Assembly: GCA_035995205.1 (NCBI GenBank) | Contig: DASYKS010000027.1 | Coordinates: forward strand, 31,000 to 94,999 | Direction: 5' to 3' | Length of the DNA stretch: 64,000 nt | From: DASYKS01 sp035995205 | Lineage (GTDB): Bacteria > Acidobacteriota > Thermoanaerobaculia > Multivoradales > UBA5704 | Shown here: positions 17,114 to 25,329 of the stretch, in pieces | Numbering within the stretch: position 1 is the first letter of the stretch | How the letters are laid out: the number at the start of each line of letters is the position of its first letter | The notes under the pieces: model-generated | Seen by the model: the letters and a program-made list of their open reading frames with translations, nothing else | Told to the model about the DNA's origin: nothing | Databases searched by the model: none | Translations under genes and position numbers: made by a program

Positions 17114-19153
17114 CTACTTTTCCTCGAACAGGTACTCGTGCTGGGCGTCGCGCAGGGTGAGCGTCCGCTTCGCGCCAGAGCCGACGACGAATTCGAAGCC
17201 GCTGATGCCGGGAGCGGTGGTCAAGAAGGAGACCGAGCCGTCCGGGTTATGCCGCGTAGCCACCTCGCTCTTCCACTCGCCGAAGTCGAACACAGTCGCG
17301 GCTCCCGGATGGGAGATGGCGATCTCTCCGAGCCCGGCATTTACGTAGCGCGCCGCGAGCTTGCCGGCGTCTCCCGGGTCGGCAGGTACGACCACCAGCT
17401 TGCGTTCGGCGGCGATCTGCTCGAAGAACGTCTTGCCGGCGGCGGCGAGATCGGCATCCGCTTCCGGGTGACCGTCGAACAGCACTTCGAGCAGCTTCCG
17501 GCGGAAGATCCCGCGAATCAACCAACCCGGATCCGCGTTGGTGAGAATCACGGCGCCGACGTTCTGGTCCGGCAGCCAGATCATGTCGCTGTGGTAGCCG
17601 ATCATGTCGCCCCCGTGGTGGACCACCGGAACGCCGTAGGTATTGTCGACCATCAGCCCCATGCCGTACGTTGCGTCCTTGCCGATCGGCACTTTCGGCG
17701 CGCGCCGTTCGAGCAACGGTTCCTTCCCTATGTAGCGCGTGCCGTCGGGCAAGGTTCCGTTCGCAAGCTCCATCGCGACGTACTTCAGCATGTCGTTCAC
17801 GCTGCTCCAGCCCGCGCCCGCGGGACGCAGCGGCCGGACCGAGTAGTCGATATCGAACACCGCGTGCGAGGGCTTGCCGTCGATATCCGGAGCATGGGCC
17901 ACGGCGTGATTTCCCGCCAGCGCTTGGGCGTAATCGAAGGTCGTCGACTTCATGCCGAGGGGATCGAACACGATCGTCTGCATCGCCTTGTCGTACGCCG
18001 CCCCGAGTTCCAGGTCCGGATAGGCCACGTGACCCGCGACGAAGCCTGCCGCCCCCGCGAGCAGGTTCGAGTACTGGAACATCTCGCCGAATTTGCTCGT
18101 CGGTTGCACGGTCGCGAGGGTGGCCATCGCGCCCTCCGGCGTCACGCCCTCGAACTGGAACAGCCACTCCATGTCCTGCCGGGGCAACCCGGTGCAAGCG
18201 CAGATCAAATGCTCGACCAGCACGCGGCTCGTGGTGTCAGCATCGCCGAGCTTGAAGCTGGGGAGGAGGTTCGTCACCGGGGTCTTCCAAGTCAACTTGC
18301 CCTGCTCCACGAGCTTCGCAAGCAGAAGCGTCGTGAGCCCCTTGGTATTCGAAGCGATCATGTAGAGCGTGTCGCCATCGGGCTTCGTCTCTTTGCCCAG
18401 CTCACGAACGCCGAACCCGCCCGAGAACACGACCTTCCCGTCCTGGATGATGCCGACCGAAACGCCGGGCACGCCGGTCGCCTTCTGCCCGTCCTCCACG
18501 AACTTGGCCAAGGCCGCGATCCGCGCCGCGTCGAGCTTGTTGGCTTTCTTTCCCGCGAAGGTCTCGCGCGAGTAGCCCTTCGGCAGCAGCTTGTCGAAGA
18601 TCAAAGCCACCTGCGAGCCGCGCTTCTCGGCGACCGCCTGCGCCATGTCGTAGATCACCACGGTCCACACACCGCCCGCGAATTGCACGCTCGCGATCAC
18701 GTCCCGGCGTTCGTTCGGCGAGGTCAGATAGTTGAAAAGACGCTGCTTCGACCAGCCATCCTTATCCGGGAGGTCATTCGCCAACCGGAGCGGCCATTTG
18801 GCCTCCTTGTACGCCGCCCAACCCGCCGCAAGCGCCGCGTCGCCGTCGGGAGCCTGGATGTCTACTAGAGCGATCCACGAGTCGCCCTCCGGCGCCTCCA
18901 GAATCGTCGCCGGACCCCGGACGGAGACGCTCCATCCCGCAGGCGCGATGAACGAGTTGCCGAGCAGGGTGGTTTTGGGGGTATCGGCCGCCAGGCGCTC
19001 GGGCGCGGGTGCGGATTGTTTGGCCGAAGCCTGGGCCGCCACCGACCCGGAATGGCAGCAGGCGAATAGAAGGAGGGCGAAAACAGACTTCCTTGCAACC
19101 GACAGGAAAGCCCCGCGGGGTGCAAGATGATGGACCGGACGTAGCATCGCCAT
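17114..19153 (-). CDS. Exported serine beta-lactamase-like hydrolase
   Basis: A 679-aa protein. A signal peptide (FALLLFACCHSGSVAAQ) is followed by a ~160-residue N-terminal domain and then a class C beta-lactamase/penicillin-binding-protein-like domain. The active-site motifs are ASNTK (nucleophile S268, K271), YSN (Y361-N363) and HHGG in the place of KTG. Proteins of this family are often esterases or D-amino-acid peptidases rather than antibiotic-hydrolysing enzymes. A ~130-residue C-terminal beta domain follows. The start at 19153 has AGGGGAAA upstream; a second ATG at 19147 is possible. A GNRA-capped hairpin lies 24 nt upstream. Confidence 0.9.
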   Translation of the reverse strand: MAMLRPVHHLAPRGAFLSVARKSVFALLLFACCHSGSVAAQASAKQSAPAPERLAADTPKTTLLGNSFIAPAGWSVSVRGPATILEAPEGDSWIALVDIQAPDGDAALAAGWAAYKEAKWPLRLANDLPDKDGWSKQRLFNYLTSPNERRDVIASVQFAGGVWTVVIYDMAQAVAEKRGSQVALIFDKLLPKGYSRETFAGKKANKLDAARIAALAKFVEDGQKATGVPGVSVGIIQDGKVVFSGGFGVRELGKETKPDGDTLYMIASNTKGLTTLLLAKLVEQGKLTWKTPVTNLLPSFKLGDADTTSRVLVEHLICACTGLPRQDMEWLFQFEGVTPEGAMATLATVQPTSKFGEMFQYSNLLAGAAGFVAGHVAYPDLELGAAYDKAMQTIVFDPLGMKSTTFDYAQALAGNHAVAHAPDIDGKPSHAVFDIDYSVRPLRPAGAGWSSVNDMLKYVAMELANGTLPDGTRYIGKEPLLERRAPKVPIGKDATYGMGLMVDNTYGVPVVHHGGDMIGYHSDMIWLPDQNVGAVILTNADPGWLIRGIFRRKLLEVLFDGHPEADADLAAAGKTFFEQIAAERKLVVVPADPGDAGKLAARYVNAGLGEIAISHPGAATVFDFGEWKSEVATRHNPDGSVSFLTTAPGISGFEFVVGSGAKRTLTLRDAQHEYLFEEK

Positions 19154-19468
19154 GAGGTTTCCCCTATCGTCATTGCGGCCTCTCCGCGAGGAGAGGCCTG
19201 GCCTCTTCAGAGGGATACGTTCTCCTCATCCGAGAGTTCTGGCGGATCTCTGGTGGGAAGTCCCCGTCGCGACGACGGGACCGAACCGCAACCTCGTAGA
19301 TAACGCCCAGCACGGCCGAGTCTTTGGTCCGAACCGCCGGACCGGGATCGCGCCGATCGGGAATTGGCCTGAAGCGGGCCGGCAGCGATTCCAGCGCGTT
19401 TCGGGGCCCGGCTCGGCGCGACTCCGGCCCGGCCCCGCCCTGTGGGTGGCGAACCTCGAGCGCTTGCG
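19154..19468. other. Non-coding stretch upstream of the hydrolase
   Basis: These 315 bases hold no convincing gene. The plus-strand open frame here has no family resemblance and no ribosome-binding site. The only structure seen is the hairpin at 19177-19198, in the presumed 5' leader of the beta-lactamase-like gene. Confidence 0.5.
19177..19198 (-). promoter_or_regulatory. Leader hairpin with GNRA-type loop
   Basis: A perfect 9-bp stem (GGCCTCTCC at 19177-19185, GGAGAGGCC at 19190-19198) closes a 4-nt loop. Read on the minus strand it would lie 24 nt ahead of the hydrolase start codon. It may stabilise or regulate the leader, but no function can be assigned. Confidence 0.4.
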
Positions 19469-19906
19469 CTAGTGACCAGGCCCTGTTGGATTGTTCATGA
19501 TCAAATTGAACCAGCCTGAGCAATGCTCATTGGCCTGTTCGACCGTGCAGTGCGGAAGACCCTCAATGGGCTCGCACTCAGCACCGTAGTTGGCATAGCA
19601 AAGGGGGGCGTCTTCGGCGTAGCAGATGGCGCAGTTCGGCGCCGGATCCGGCGGGGTCACCGTCCCTGGCCATCCCGCACACCAAGCGGCTGCCTCTTCG
19701 TCGGAACAGTGGTCGAATCCCTCAAGCGGAGCGCATTCCTCTCCATAGGTCGCGTAGCAGGCATCGGTGGCACCCGGCGCGACGCAGAGCACGCAGTTAG
19801 GCTCGGGGATCGGAAGGGGACCCGGCCCGCCGGGGGACTCCGAGGTTTGTGCGGCGGCGGCGCCTGCGATCAAGACGAAGGCCAGGATTCCTTGGACGAT
19901 TCTCAT
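19469..19906 (-). CDS. Exported Cys-rich protein made of two duplicated modules
   Basis: A 145-aa protein. The ATG at 19906 has AAGGAG upstream and is followed by a signal peptide (VQGILAFVLIAGAAAAQ). The mature part has two ~45-residue modules with the same plan: PNC-x2-C, then CYAxYGxEC, PxEG, HC and a C-x-GW ending. Each module has six Cys, suggesting three disulfides per module in the periplasm or outside the cell. I do not recognise the family. It stands alone, with no partner gene in reach on its strand. Confidence 0.8.
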   Translation of the reverse strand: MRIVQGILAFVLIAGAAAAQTSESPGGPGPLPIPEPNCVLCVAPGATDACYATYGEECAPLEGFDHCSDEEAAAWCAGWPGTVTPPDPAPNCAICYAEDAPLCYANYGAECEPIEGLPHCTVEQANEHCSGWFNLIMNNPTGPGH

Positions 19907-20170
19907 CAGGCTTCTCCTTCCCCGTAGCGGGGACGATGTCCACAATGTTCCCAAGGTTTAAGTCACCAGCAGAACCTTTGCTTGCGCGCAAGCTACCATA
20001 GGGTGCATATGGACTCAAGCACATTCGTCGATCCAAGGAGAGCACCGCTTGATGTCGGCGCCAAGGTTCCCGATCCTGTCGTTTGGCTGGTCGGAAGTGA
20101 GGTCGGACGACAATTTCGTCGCCGTTCGTGGTCGTTGCCCCTGCGTAGGATTTCGTGCGACTCTCTATGC

Positions 20171-20314
20171 ATGAGGATGACGATCGAGATCGACCTTGAT
20201 CTCCTTGAAGAAGCGGTGCGAGTTACCGGAGCGCCCACCAAATCGGTCGCCGTTCGGCTGGGTCTGAAAGCTCTGGTGGAAGAGGCGGCCCGCCGGCGGT
20301 TGGTAGCGCTATAA
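20171..20314 (+). CDS. VapB-like antitoxin, apparently cut by a nonsense codon
   Basis: A 47-aa ribbon-helix-helix antitoxin of the VapB type (MTIEIDLDLLEEAVRVTGAP, then VRLGLKALVEEAARRRL). VapB proteins usually continue with a short basic tail that binds the PIN toxin. Here TAA at 20312 stops the frame, but the same frame continues with GKVPEVEAASRRRF, which looks like exactly that tail. No intact PIN toxin follows. The locus is therefore probably a decaying toxin-antitoxin remnant. A second ATG at 20177 is possible. Confidence 0.6.
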   Translation: MRMTIEIDLDLLEEAVRVTGAPTKSVAVRLGLKALVEEAARRRLVAL

Positions 20315-20320
20315 GGGAAA

Positions 20321-20491
20321 GTGCCTGAAGTCGAGGCCGCTTCGCGACGGCGATTTGCGAAGGACTCGGAAGCGAACGTTCGCCTGCCTTCTGCGCTCCA
20401 GGCCGAGTTGGAAGAGGCTCTCGAGGCAGCCGATCTAGAGGAAGGACTCTCCGGGGACGAGCTGTTCAGAAGCCCGCGAAAGTACGGCTAA
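20321..20491 (+). pseudogene. In-frame continuation after the VapB stop (tail remnant)
   Basis: A 56-codon open frame beginning at GTG 20321, in the same frame as the upstream antitoxin. The first ~13 residues resemble a VapB C-terminal tail. The rest (LPSALQAELEEALEAADLEE, then RSPRKYG) looks like the end of some other small antitoxin, but that is a weak impression. It could still be translated from GTG (AAGGGAAA upstream). Its last bases overlap the truncated PIN relic on the other strand. Confidence 0.4.
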
Positions 20492-20532
20492 ACTCGAATG
20501 AGAGTATTGGTGTCGATGACGGCTCGGATCAA
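20488..20532 (-). pseudogene. PIN-domain toxin, N-terminal fragment only
   Basis: On the minus strand a TTG codon at 20532 opens LIRAVIDTNTLIRV and then TAG. IRAVIDTN is the hallmark first beta strand of PIN-domain RNases, with the first catalytic Asp. The gene stops after 14 residues, so the rest of the domain is missing. It overlaps the end of the Phd-like relic by 4 nt (TTGA), the normal antitoxin-toxin arrangement. Confidence 0.55.
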
Positions 20533-20729
20533 GAGGCAAGCTCAGCCCGCGCCGCTTCCACGTCGGCGGCGATTTCCTCTTCCAAGAATTGGGCTGTGCG
20601 CTCGCGAATCCGCGAGTACGGCTTCGGGCTGTTGGCCTCGGGTCACGACATAGGGAAGGTGGTCTTCCGTAATCGTCCAACACGGCCTGGAAGCGTTCAC
20701 CCAACTCTGCGACGGCAACGGTCTTTCCC
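20529..20729 (-). pseudogene. Phd/YefM-type antitoxin, frameshifted relic
   Basis: Three minus-strand frames join into one antitoxin-like sequence: TVAVAELGERFQAVLDDYG, then EDHLPYVVTRGQQPEAVL, then LEEEIAADVEAARAELA and a stop at 20529. The order and content match the Phd/YefM family (a start resembling 'prevent host death' proteins and the VVTRGQxPEAVL strand). At least two frame changes are needed, and no start codon remains at the expected place (CTG). It precedes the PIN fragment, so both are parts of one dead toxin-antitoxin module. Confidence 0.55.
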
Positions 20730-20734
20730 AGGGT

Positions 20735-21006
20735 TTTTCTCCAGAAATCACCCGGGCTCGGTTGAACGACGAGTTGCTCGCCCTCTGGCAGGCGCAGGGG
20801 CTCACGGTGGTCTTTGTCACGCACGGCGTTTGGGAGTCGGTCTATCTCTCCACCCGCATCGCCATCTTCTCCGACCGGCCGGGCGGGTGGTGGGGGAGGT
20901 CGCTGTCGCGGCACCAGCGCTACGTGGGCCGGAGTTTCGGGAATCGGCCGAGTACCTCTCCATCTGCCAGCAGGTCTCGGAAAAATTGGTGGAGGCGATG
21001 GTGTGA
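20735..21006 (+). pseudogene. ABC transporter ATPase, truncated and frameshifted 3' remnant
   Basis: The end of a nitrate/sulfonate/taurine-type ATPase is visible: EITRARLNDELLALWQ, TVVFVTHGVWESVYLSTRI and SDRPG in one frame, then RVVGEVAVAAPALRGPEF and SEKLVEAMV in the next. One base seems lost near 20881. Walker A, the signature and most of Walker B are absent; the homology begins right where the Phd relic starts. The remnant's stop overlaps the permease start by 4 nt (GTGA), as in an original operon. Confidence 0.75.
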
Positions 21007-21839
21007 GCGCGCCGCAACGGTTGCAGCAGGGAGCGCGACGGGGGTTCACTTGGGGCTCGGCACTTTCAGCTCTCGTGCCTCCTCTCTCGGTGATTCTTTT
21101 TTTCCTCGCGGCCTGGGAAGGGCTGGTGCGGTGGCGGGACATCCCGGAATACATCCTCCCCGGGCCCCTGCGGATCGCCTCGGCCCTCATCGCGAGCTGG
21201 CCGACGCTCTATCCGTCGCTTCTCTTTACCCTCGCGGTGACGGGGGAGACGCTGCTCGCCGCGGTCGTTCTCGGCGGTGGGCTCGCGGTTCTGCTCGCGC
21301 AGTCGCGCTGGGTCGAGCGGAGCTTCTTTCCGCTCGCTGTCGTCCTCCAAGTGACGCCGATCGTCGCGATCGCCCCGCTGCTTCTGATCTGGATTCACGA
21401 AGTGCGGCTCGCCCTCGTGCTCTGCGCCGGGATCGTGGCATTCTTTCCGGTGGTCGCAAACACCACCCTCGGCCTCAACAGCGCCGACCACTATCTACTC
21501 GATCTGCTGAAGCTCTACGGCGCCTCGCGCTGGCAGACGTTCCGACGACGGGTTCGGCTGCCGAGCGCTCTACCTTATTTCCTGGGCTGCCTGCGGATCA
21601 GCGGCGGCCTCGCGCTGATCGGGGCGGTGGTCGCGGAGTTCGTGGCGGGGAGCGGCGGGACGGAGACCGGCCTCGCCTATCGAATCTTGGAAGCGGGCTA
21701 CACCTTGGAGATTCCCCGGATGTTCGCGGCGCTCGCCCTGCTCTCCGCCGGCGGAGTGCTGATCTGGGCGGCGCTCTCCGGTCTCTCCTGGCTGCTTCTG
21801 CGCCGCTGGCACGAGAGCGCGGTGCGGCGAGAGGGGTAA
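21003..21839 (+). CDS. ABC transporter permease (SsuC/TauC/ThiX-like), orphaned
   Basis: A 278-aa inner-membrane protein with about six hydrophobic segments, starting at GTG 21003. The cytoplasmic coupling loop (LDLLKLYGASRWQTFRRRVRL) with its EAA-like Gly is present. The family imports sulfonates, nitrate or pyrimidine-type precursors. Its own ATPase is only a broken remnant just upstream, and no substrate-binding protein gene follows in this window. The protein may be non-functional, or may borrow an ATPase encoded elsewhere. Confidence 0.85.
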   Translation: MSAPQRLQQGARRGFTWGSALSALVPPLSVILFFLAAWEGLVRWRDIPEYILPGPLRIASALIASWPTLYPSLLFTLAVTGETLLAAVVLGGGLAVLLAQSRWVERSFFPLAVVLQVTPIVAIAPLLLIWIHEVRLALVLCAGIVAFFPVVANTTLGLNSADHYLLDLLKLYGASRWQTFRRRVRLPSALPYFLGCLRISGGLALIGAVVAEFVAGSGGTETGLAYRILEAGYTLEIPRMFAALALLSAGGVLIWAALSGLSWLLLRRWHESAVRREG

Positions 21840-22537
21840 AAGGCGAGCTCGGCGCGGGGATCGGCCGTTTCATCCTTCGACCTCGTCTGAGAAATGCCGA
21901 CCGCGAGAAGTTTGACGCGGGCACACCGAACGAAAACTCCGCGCCGCAAAATTCGAGCGCTGCGCTCTGGAATTTGAAGCCGGGAAACGGGAGCTCTAGG
22001 TAAAAAATCGGCGTTCAAAAGTCTGCGCGCGGAAATTTTGACGCGGCGGTTCGAAAGTTGAACTCGACTCTCCGGAAAAATAAGTCGGCGCCGTGAAATT
22101 TTAATTCGGCTCTCGGAAACTCCATCTTGGCAGAGCGGATTGCCAAGTTTGACCGCCGGGTGCGCAAACTATTTTTTGGGTGCGCCGAGTTATTTTTTGG
22201 AATTGTCGGCTTATTTTTTCCGAGTGCAAGCTTGGCAAAGTGGATGTCCGAGTTTTTATTCACGAGTACAAGCTTGGCAAAGTGGATGTCCGAGTTATTA
22301 TTCACGAGTGCGGGCTTCGCAAAGTGGATGTCCCAGTTATTTTTCCCGATGGCCGGCTTTGCAGAGTGAAGGGACCCATTCTTCTCCCGATTGCCGGCTT
22401 CGCACGACGGAGTGCGAACTTCGACTGCGCCAAAGCAGGGATCGATTGGCGAGCGTCTCGCATGGAGCCGGTGGTTTTGGCTTTCGATCGGCGTTTGCCG
22501 CCGGAAGGCGAACCTGCGGCAGGCGCGCAAACATCCC
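21840..22537. other. Long intergenic stretch dominated by degenerate repeats
   Basis: About 700 bases without a convincing gene. From about 21930 to 22140 the sequence is a loose series of AT-richer, similar phrases (GAAATTTT, GGAAAAATAA). From 22221 a clear 42-bp tandem repeat follows. Several frames stay open because 42 is a multiple of three. A minus-strand frame of 171 codons with KNSDIHFAK-like repeats is the best coding candidate, but it has no ribosome-binding site or family match that I can see. Confidence 0.5.
22221..22388. repeat. 42-bp tandem repeat, four units
   Basis: Units start at 22221, 22263, 22305 and 22347. The core GGCAAAGTGGATGTCC is shared by the first two, nearly by the third, and is degenerate in the fourth. 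A fifth partial copy may begin at 22389. Decay runs toward the right end. On the minus strand one unit reads as a 14-residue repeat with NSDIHFAK, on the plus strand as LAKWMSE. Confidence 0.8.
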
Positions 22538-22567
22538 TTGACGCCGTCTTATGCTCATGACTAGGAT
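22538..22567 (+). promoter_or_regulatory. Sigma-70-type promoter of nadABC
   Basis: TTGACG at 22538-22543 and TAGGAT at 22562-22567 are 18 bp apart. The predicted start of transcription near 22574 gives a ~63-nt leader before nadA. One palindrome overlaps the spacer and -10, another lies in the leader, consistent with repression. Confidence 0.55.
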
Positions 22568-22625
22568 ATCCATGGCCGGCGCCGCCGGTTTTTTTCGGGT
22601 CGTTGATATGCTCACGACGAGCATA
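22550..22625. promoter_or_regulatory. Paired palindromic operators before nadA
   Basis: A perfect 19-bp dyad, TATGCTC-ACGAC-GAGCATA, lies at 22607-22625, 12 nt before the nadA start. A related imperfect copy, TATGCTC-ATGAC-TAGGATA, lies at 22550-22568 and covers the -10. The shared half-site is TATGCTC, and the two copies are 57 bp apart. From memory this resembles sites of NadQ/NrtR-type NAD-biosynthesis regulators, but I cannot verify the match, and no regulator gene is in the window. Confidence 0.6.
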
Positions 22626-22636
22626 ATGGAGATTCG

Positions 22637-23698
22637 ATGAACCCAGGTTCGGTCGCCCCGAGCTTTTCTGCGCAGAGTTATTCGCCGCCTCCCCTTGCCT
22701 ACACGCCGGAAGTCGCCGCGGCGACCGCCGAGATCCTCGGCCGGGCTCGTTCCGTCATCCCGGAGCTTGAATGGCCCGTCCATGCGCCGTACATCGCGGC
22801 GATCCAGGAGTGGAAGAAACGGCGCAACGCCGTCATCCTGGCCCACAACTACCAGTCGCCGGAGATCTTTCATAGCGTCGCCGACTTCGGCGGCGACTCC
22901 CTCGCGCTGGCCCAAGAGGGCGCGAAGACGAAGGCCGAGGTGATCGTGCTGGCGGGCGTTCACTTCATGGCCGAGACGGCGAAGATCCTGTCGCCGGAAA
23001 AGACCGTACTGATCCCCGACATGCGGGCCGGTTGCTCGCTCGCCGAGTCGATCACCGCCGAGGATGTGCGCCTGCTGCGGCAGAAGTACCCCGGCGTGCC
23101 GGTCGTCACCTATGTCAACACCTCGGCCGCGGTGAAAGCCGAGACCGACATCTGCTGCACCTCGGCGAACGCCGTCGCGGTGGTCGAGTCGCTCGGCGTG
23201 CCGCGGGTGATCTTCCTGCCGGATGAGTACCTCGCCCAGCACGTCGCGAGCCAGACCCAGGTCGAGATCATCCTCTGGCGCGGCCACTGCATGGTCCACG
23301 AGCGGTTCACCGGCGCGCAGCTCAAGGAACTCCGCAGCCAGTACGGGGCGGATCTCCAGATCCTCGCGCACCCCGAATGCCCGCAGGATGTCCTGGCGGA
23401 ATCCGATTTCGTCGGCTCGACCGCCGGCATGATCCGCTACGTCGGGGAGGAGAAGCCGAAGCGCGTCGTCCTGGTGACCGAGTGCTCGATGGCCGACAAC
23501 GTCTCGGTCCAGCACCCGGACGTCGAGTTCGTCCGGCCGTGCAACCTCTGCCCGCATATGAAAAGGACCACGCTGCCGAAGATCCTCCGCTCGCTCGAAA
23601 CGATGGAGACGAAGGTGGAGGTCGAGCCGGAGATCGGCGCCCGTGCCCGGCTAGCGGTCGAACGGATGCTCGCGGTCGGCCGCCGGGAGACCCGATGA
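22637..23698 (+). CDS. nadA: Quinolinate synthase (NadA)
   Basis: A 353-aa enzyme that condenses iminoaspartate with dihydroxyacetone phosphate to quinolinate, using a 4Fe-4S cluster. Candidate cluster ligands are the Cys in DMRAGCSL, in HPECPQD and in PCNLCPHM. The substrate-binding motifs AHNYQ near the N-terminus and TYVNTSAAVKA are present. It is the first gene of nadABC; its stop overlaps the nadB start by 4 nt (ATGA). The order nadA-nadB-nadC encodes the whole aspartate-to-NaMN branch, behind a palindrome-bearing promoter. Confidence 0.97.
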   Translation: MNPGSVAPSFSAQSYSPPPLAYTPEVAAATAEILGRARSVIPELEWPVHAPYIAAIQEWKKRRNAVILAHNYQSPEIFHSVADFGGDSLALAQEGAKTKAEVIVLAGVHFMAETAKILSPEKTVLIPDMRAGCSLAESITAEDVRLLRQKYPGVPVVTYVNTSAAVKAETDICCTSANAVAVVESLGVPRVIFLPDEYLAQHVASQTQVEIILWRGHCMVHERFTGAQLKELRSQYGADLQILAHPECPQDVLAESDFVGSTAGMIRYVGEEKPKRVVLVTECSMADNVSVQHPDVEFVRPCNLCPHMKRTTLPKILRSLETMETKVEVEPEIGARARLAVERMLAVGRRETR

Positions 23699-25329
23699 GA
23701 GAAGTCGGCAGGTCGATCGAGGTCCGCGAGACCGACGTGCTGGTGGTCGGCACCGGGATCGCGGGTCTGACCGCGGCGCTCGGCTGCTCGCCGCTGCACG
23801 TCGATCTAATCACCAAGTCCCGGTTCGGCGCGGGCGGTTCGAGCGCCTGGGCGCAAGGGGGCGTGGCGGTCGCGTTCGGCTCCGACGATGCGCCGGCCCT
23901 GCACGCGGCGGACACGATGGCCGCGGGCGCCGGTCTGAACGATCCCGACGTGGTGGCGATCCTCACCTCCGAAGGTCCGCGCCGGGTCGAAGCGCTGCTC
24001 GCGCTCGGCGCTAGGTTCGATCGCGATTCGGGTGGGCAGCTTAGTCTCGGACGGGAAGCGGCGCACAGCCGGCGGCGGATTCTTCATGCGCACGGCGATG
24101 CGACGGGCGCCGAGATGGTCCGGACGCTGTCGCAGGCGGTTCACCAGGCGCCCGAGGTCGAAGTGTTCGAGCGGACGTTCGCGCTCGACCTCGCGGTGAT
24201 CGACGGCCAGGTCGCCGGCGTGATCGCCGAGCATCCCGACTGCCGGCTGGTCCTCCATGCGGCGCCCGCGATTGTGCTCGCGACCGGCGGGCTCGGCCGG
24301 CTCTACGCCCGGACCACGAATCCGGTCGAGTCGACCGCCGACGGCCTCGCGATGGCGGCCCGGGCGGGTGCGCGGCTGGTCGACGTCGAGTTCGTCCAGT
24401 TCCATCCGACGGCGCTCGCGGCGGGGGCCGATCCGATGCCGCTGTTGACCGAGGCGCTGCGCGGCGAAGGGGCGATCCTGATCGACGACCTCGGCGAGCG
24501 CTTCATGCCGAGCGAGCATCCCGATGCGGAGCTTGCGCCGCGCGACGTGGTGGCGCGGGCGATCTGGCGTCGCCTGGCCGCCGGGCGCACCGTCTATCTC
24601 GACGCGACGAAAGCGGTGGGGGAGACCTTCCCCGAGCGTTTCCCGACCGTGTTCGAAATCTGCCGCCGGCAGGGGATCGATCCGCGGCACGAGCCGGTCG
24701 CGGTCTCGCCCGCGGCGCACTACCACATGGGCGGAATCGACGTGGATGCTTCCGGCCGCACTTCGTTGCCGGGCCTCTGGGCGTGCGGCGAGGTTTCCGC
24801 CACGGGTGCGCACGGAGCGAACCGGCTGGCGAGCAACTCGCTCCTCGAAGCGCTGGTCTTCGGCGCGCGAGTGGCCGAGGACCTGCGCCGGCCGCGGGTC
24901 GCACGGCCGCGACGGCATCCGGAGATCGAGACCGCGGCTTCCCGTTCGGAGATTCCCGAAGGAATCGAAGAAAACCGCAGCGCCGAGATCGTTGCCGAGA
25001 TTCGCGCGCTGATGTGGGAAAGGGTCGGCTTGGTGCGCGACGAGGCGGGATTGGCCTCGGCGCTCGCCCGTCTCGACGAGATCGCCGCGGAAATTTCGGA
25101 GCTGGGCGGGGAGGCTAGGAACCTGCTCTGCGCCGGACGCCTGGTCACCGCCGCGGCGCTCGCCCGGCGCGAGAGCCGGGGAGGGCACTATCGCTCCGAC
25201 TACCCCGAGCCCGATCCAGCCTGGCAGGTCCACCTGGTGACGACGCTGGGGAGAGACGGCGGGGTGCATGTCGAGTTGGAAGCGCCCGTGCCGGTCCCGA
25301 GCCTGCAAACGGCGGCCGGCGCTCGATGA
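23695..25329 (+). CDS. nadB: L-aspartate oxidase (NadB)
   Basis: A 544-aa flavoprotein that oxidises L-aspartate to iminoaspartate for NadA. The N-terminal FAD-binding strand reads DVLVVGTGIAGLTAAL. Family motifs follow: GGSSAWAQGGVA, HSRRRILHAHGDATG, EFVQFHPTAL and the C-terminal GANRLASNSLLEALVFG. The ATG at 23695 overlaps the nadA stop (ATGA), and the gene's own stop overlaps nadC in the same way, so all three are translationally coupled. Confidence 0.97.
   Translation: MREVGRSIEVRETDVLVVGTGIAGLTAALGCSPLHVDLITKSRFGAGGSSAWAQGGVAVAFGSDDAPALHAADTMAAGAGLNDPDVVAILTSEGPRRVEALLALGARFDRDSGGQLSLGREAAHSRRRILHAHGDATGAEMVRTLSQAVHQAPEVEVFERTFALDLAVIDGQVAGVIAEHPDCRLVLHAAPAIVLATGGLGRLYARTTNPVESTADGLAMAARAGARLVDVEFVQFHPTALAAGADPMPLLTEALRGEGAILIDDLGERFMPSEHPDAELAPRDVVARAIWRRLAAGRTVYLDATKAVGETFPERFPTVFEICRRQGIDPRHEPVAVSPAAHYHMGGIDVDASGRTSLPGLWACGEVSATGAHGANRLASNSLLEALVFGARVAEDLRRPRVARPRRHPEIETAASRSEIPEGIEENRSAEIVAEIRALMWERVGLVRDEAGLASALARLDEIAAEISELGGEARNLLCAGRLVTAAALARRESRGGHYRSDYPEPDPAWQVHLVTTLGRDGGVHVELEAPVPVPSLQTAAGAR

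Noticed and set aside
19152..19472. 106-codon plus-strand frame upstream of the beta-lactamase-like gene
   Set aside because: No homology impression or ribosome-binding site; begins inside the start of the opposite gene.
22015..22530. 171-codon minus-strand frame over the 42-bp repeats as a gene
   Set aside because: All frames are open because the unit is a multiple of three; no ribosome-binding site, signal or family match. Listed as repeat only.
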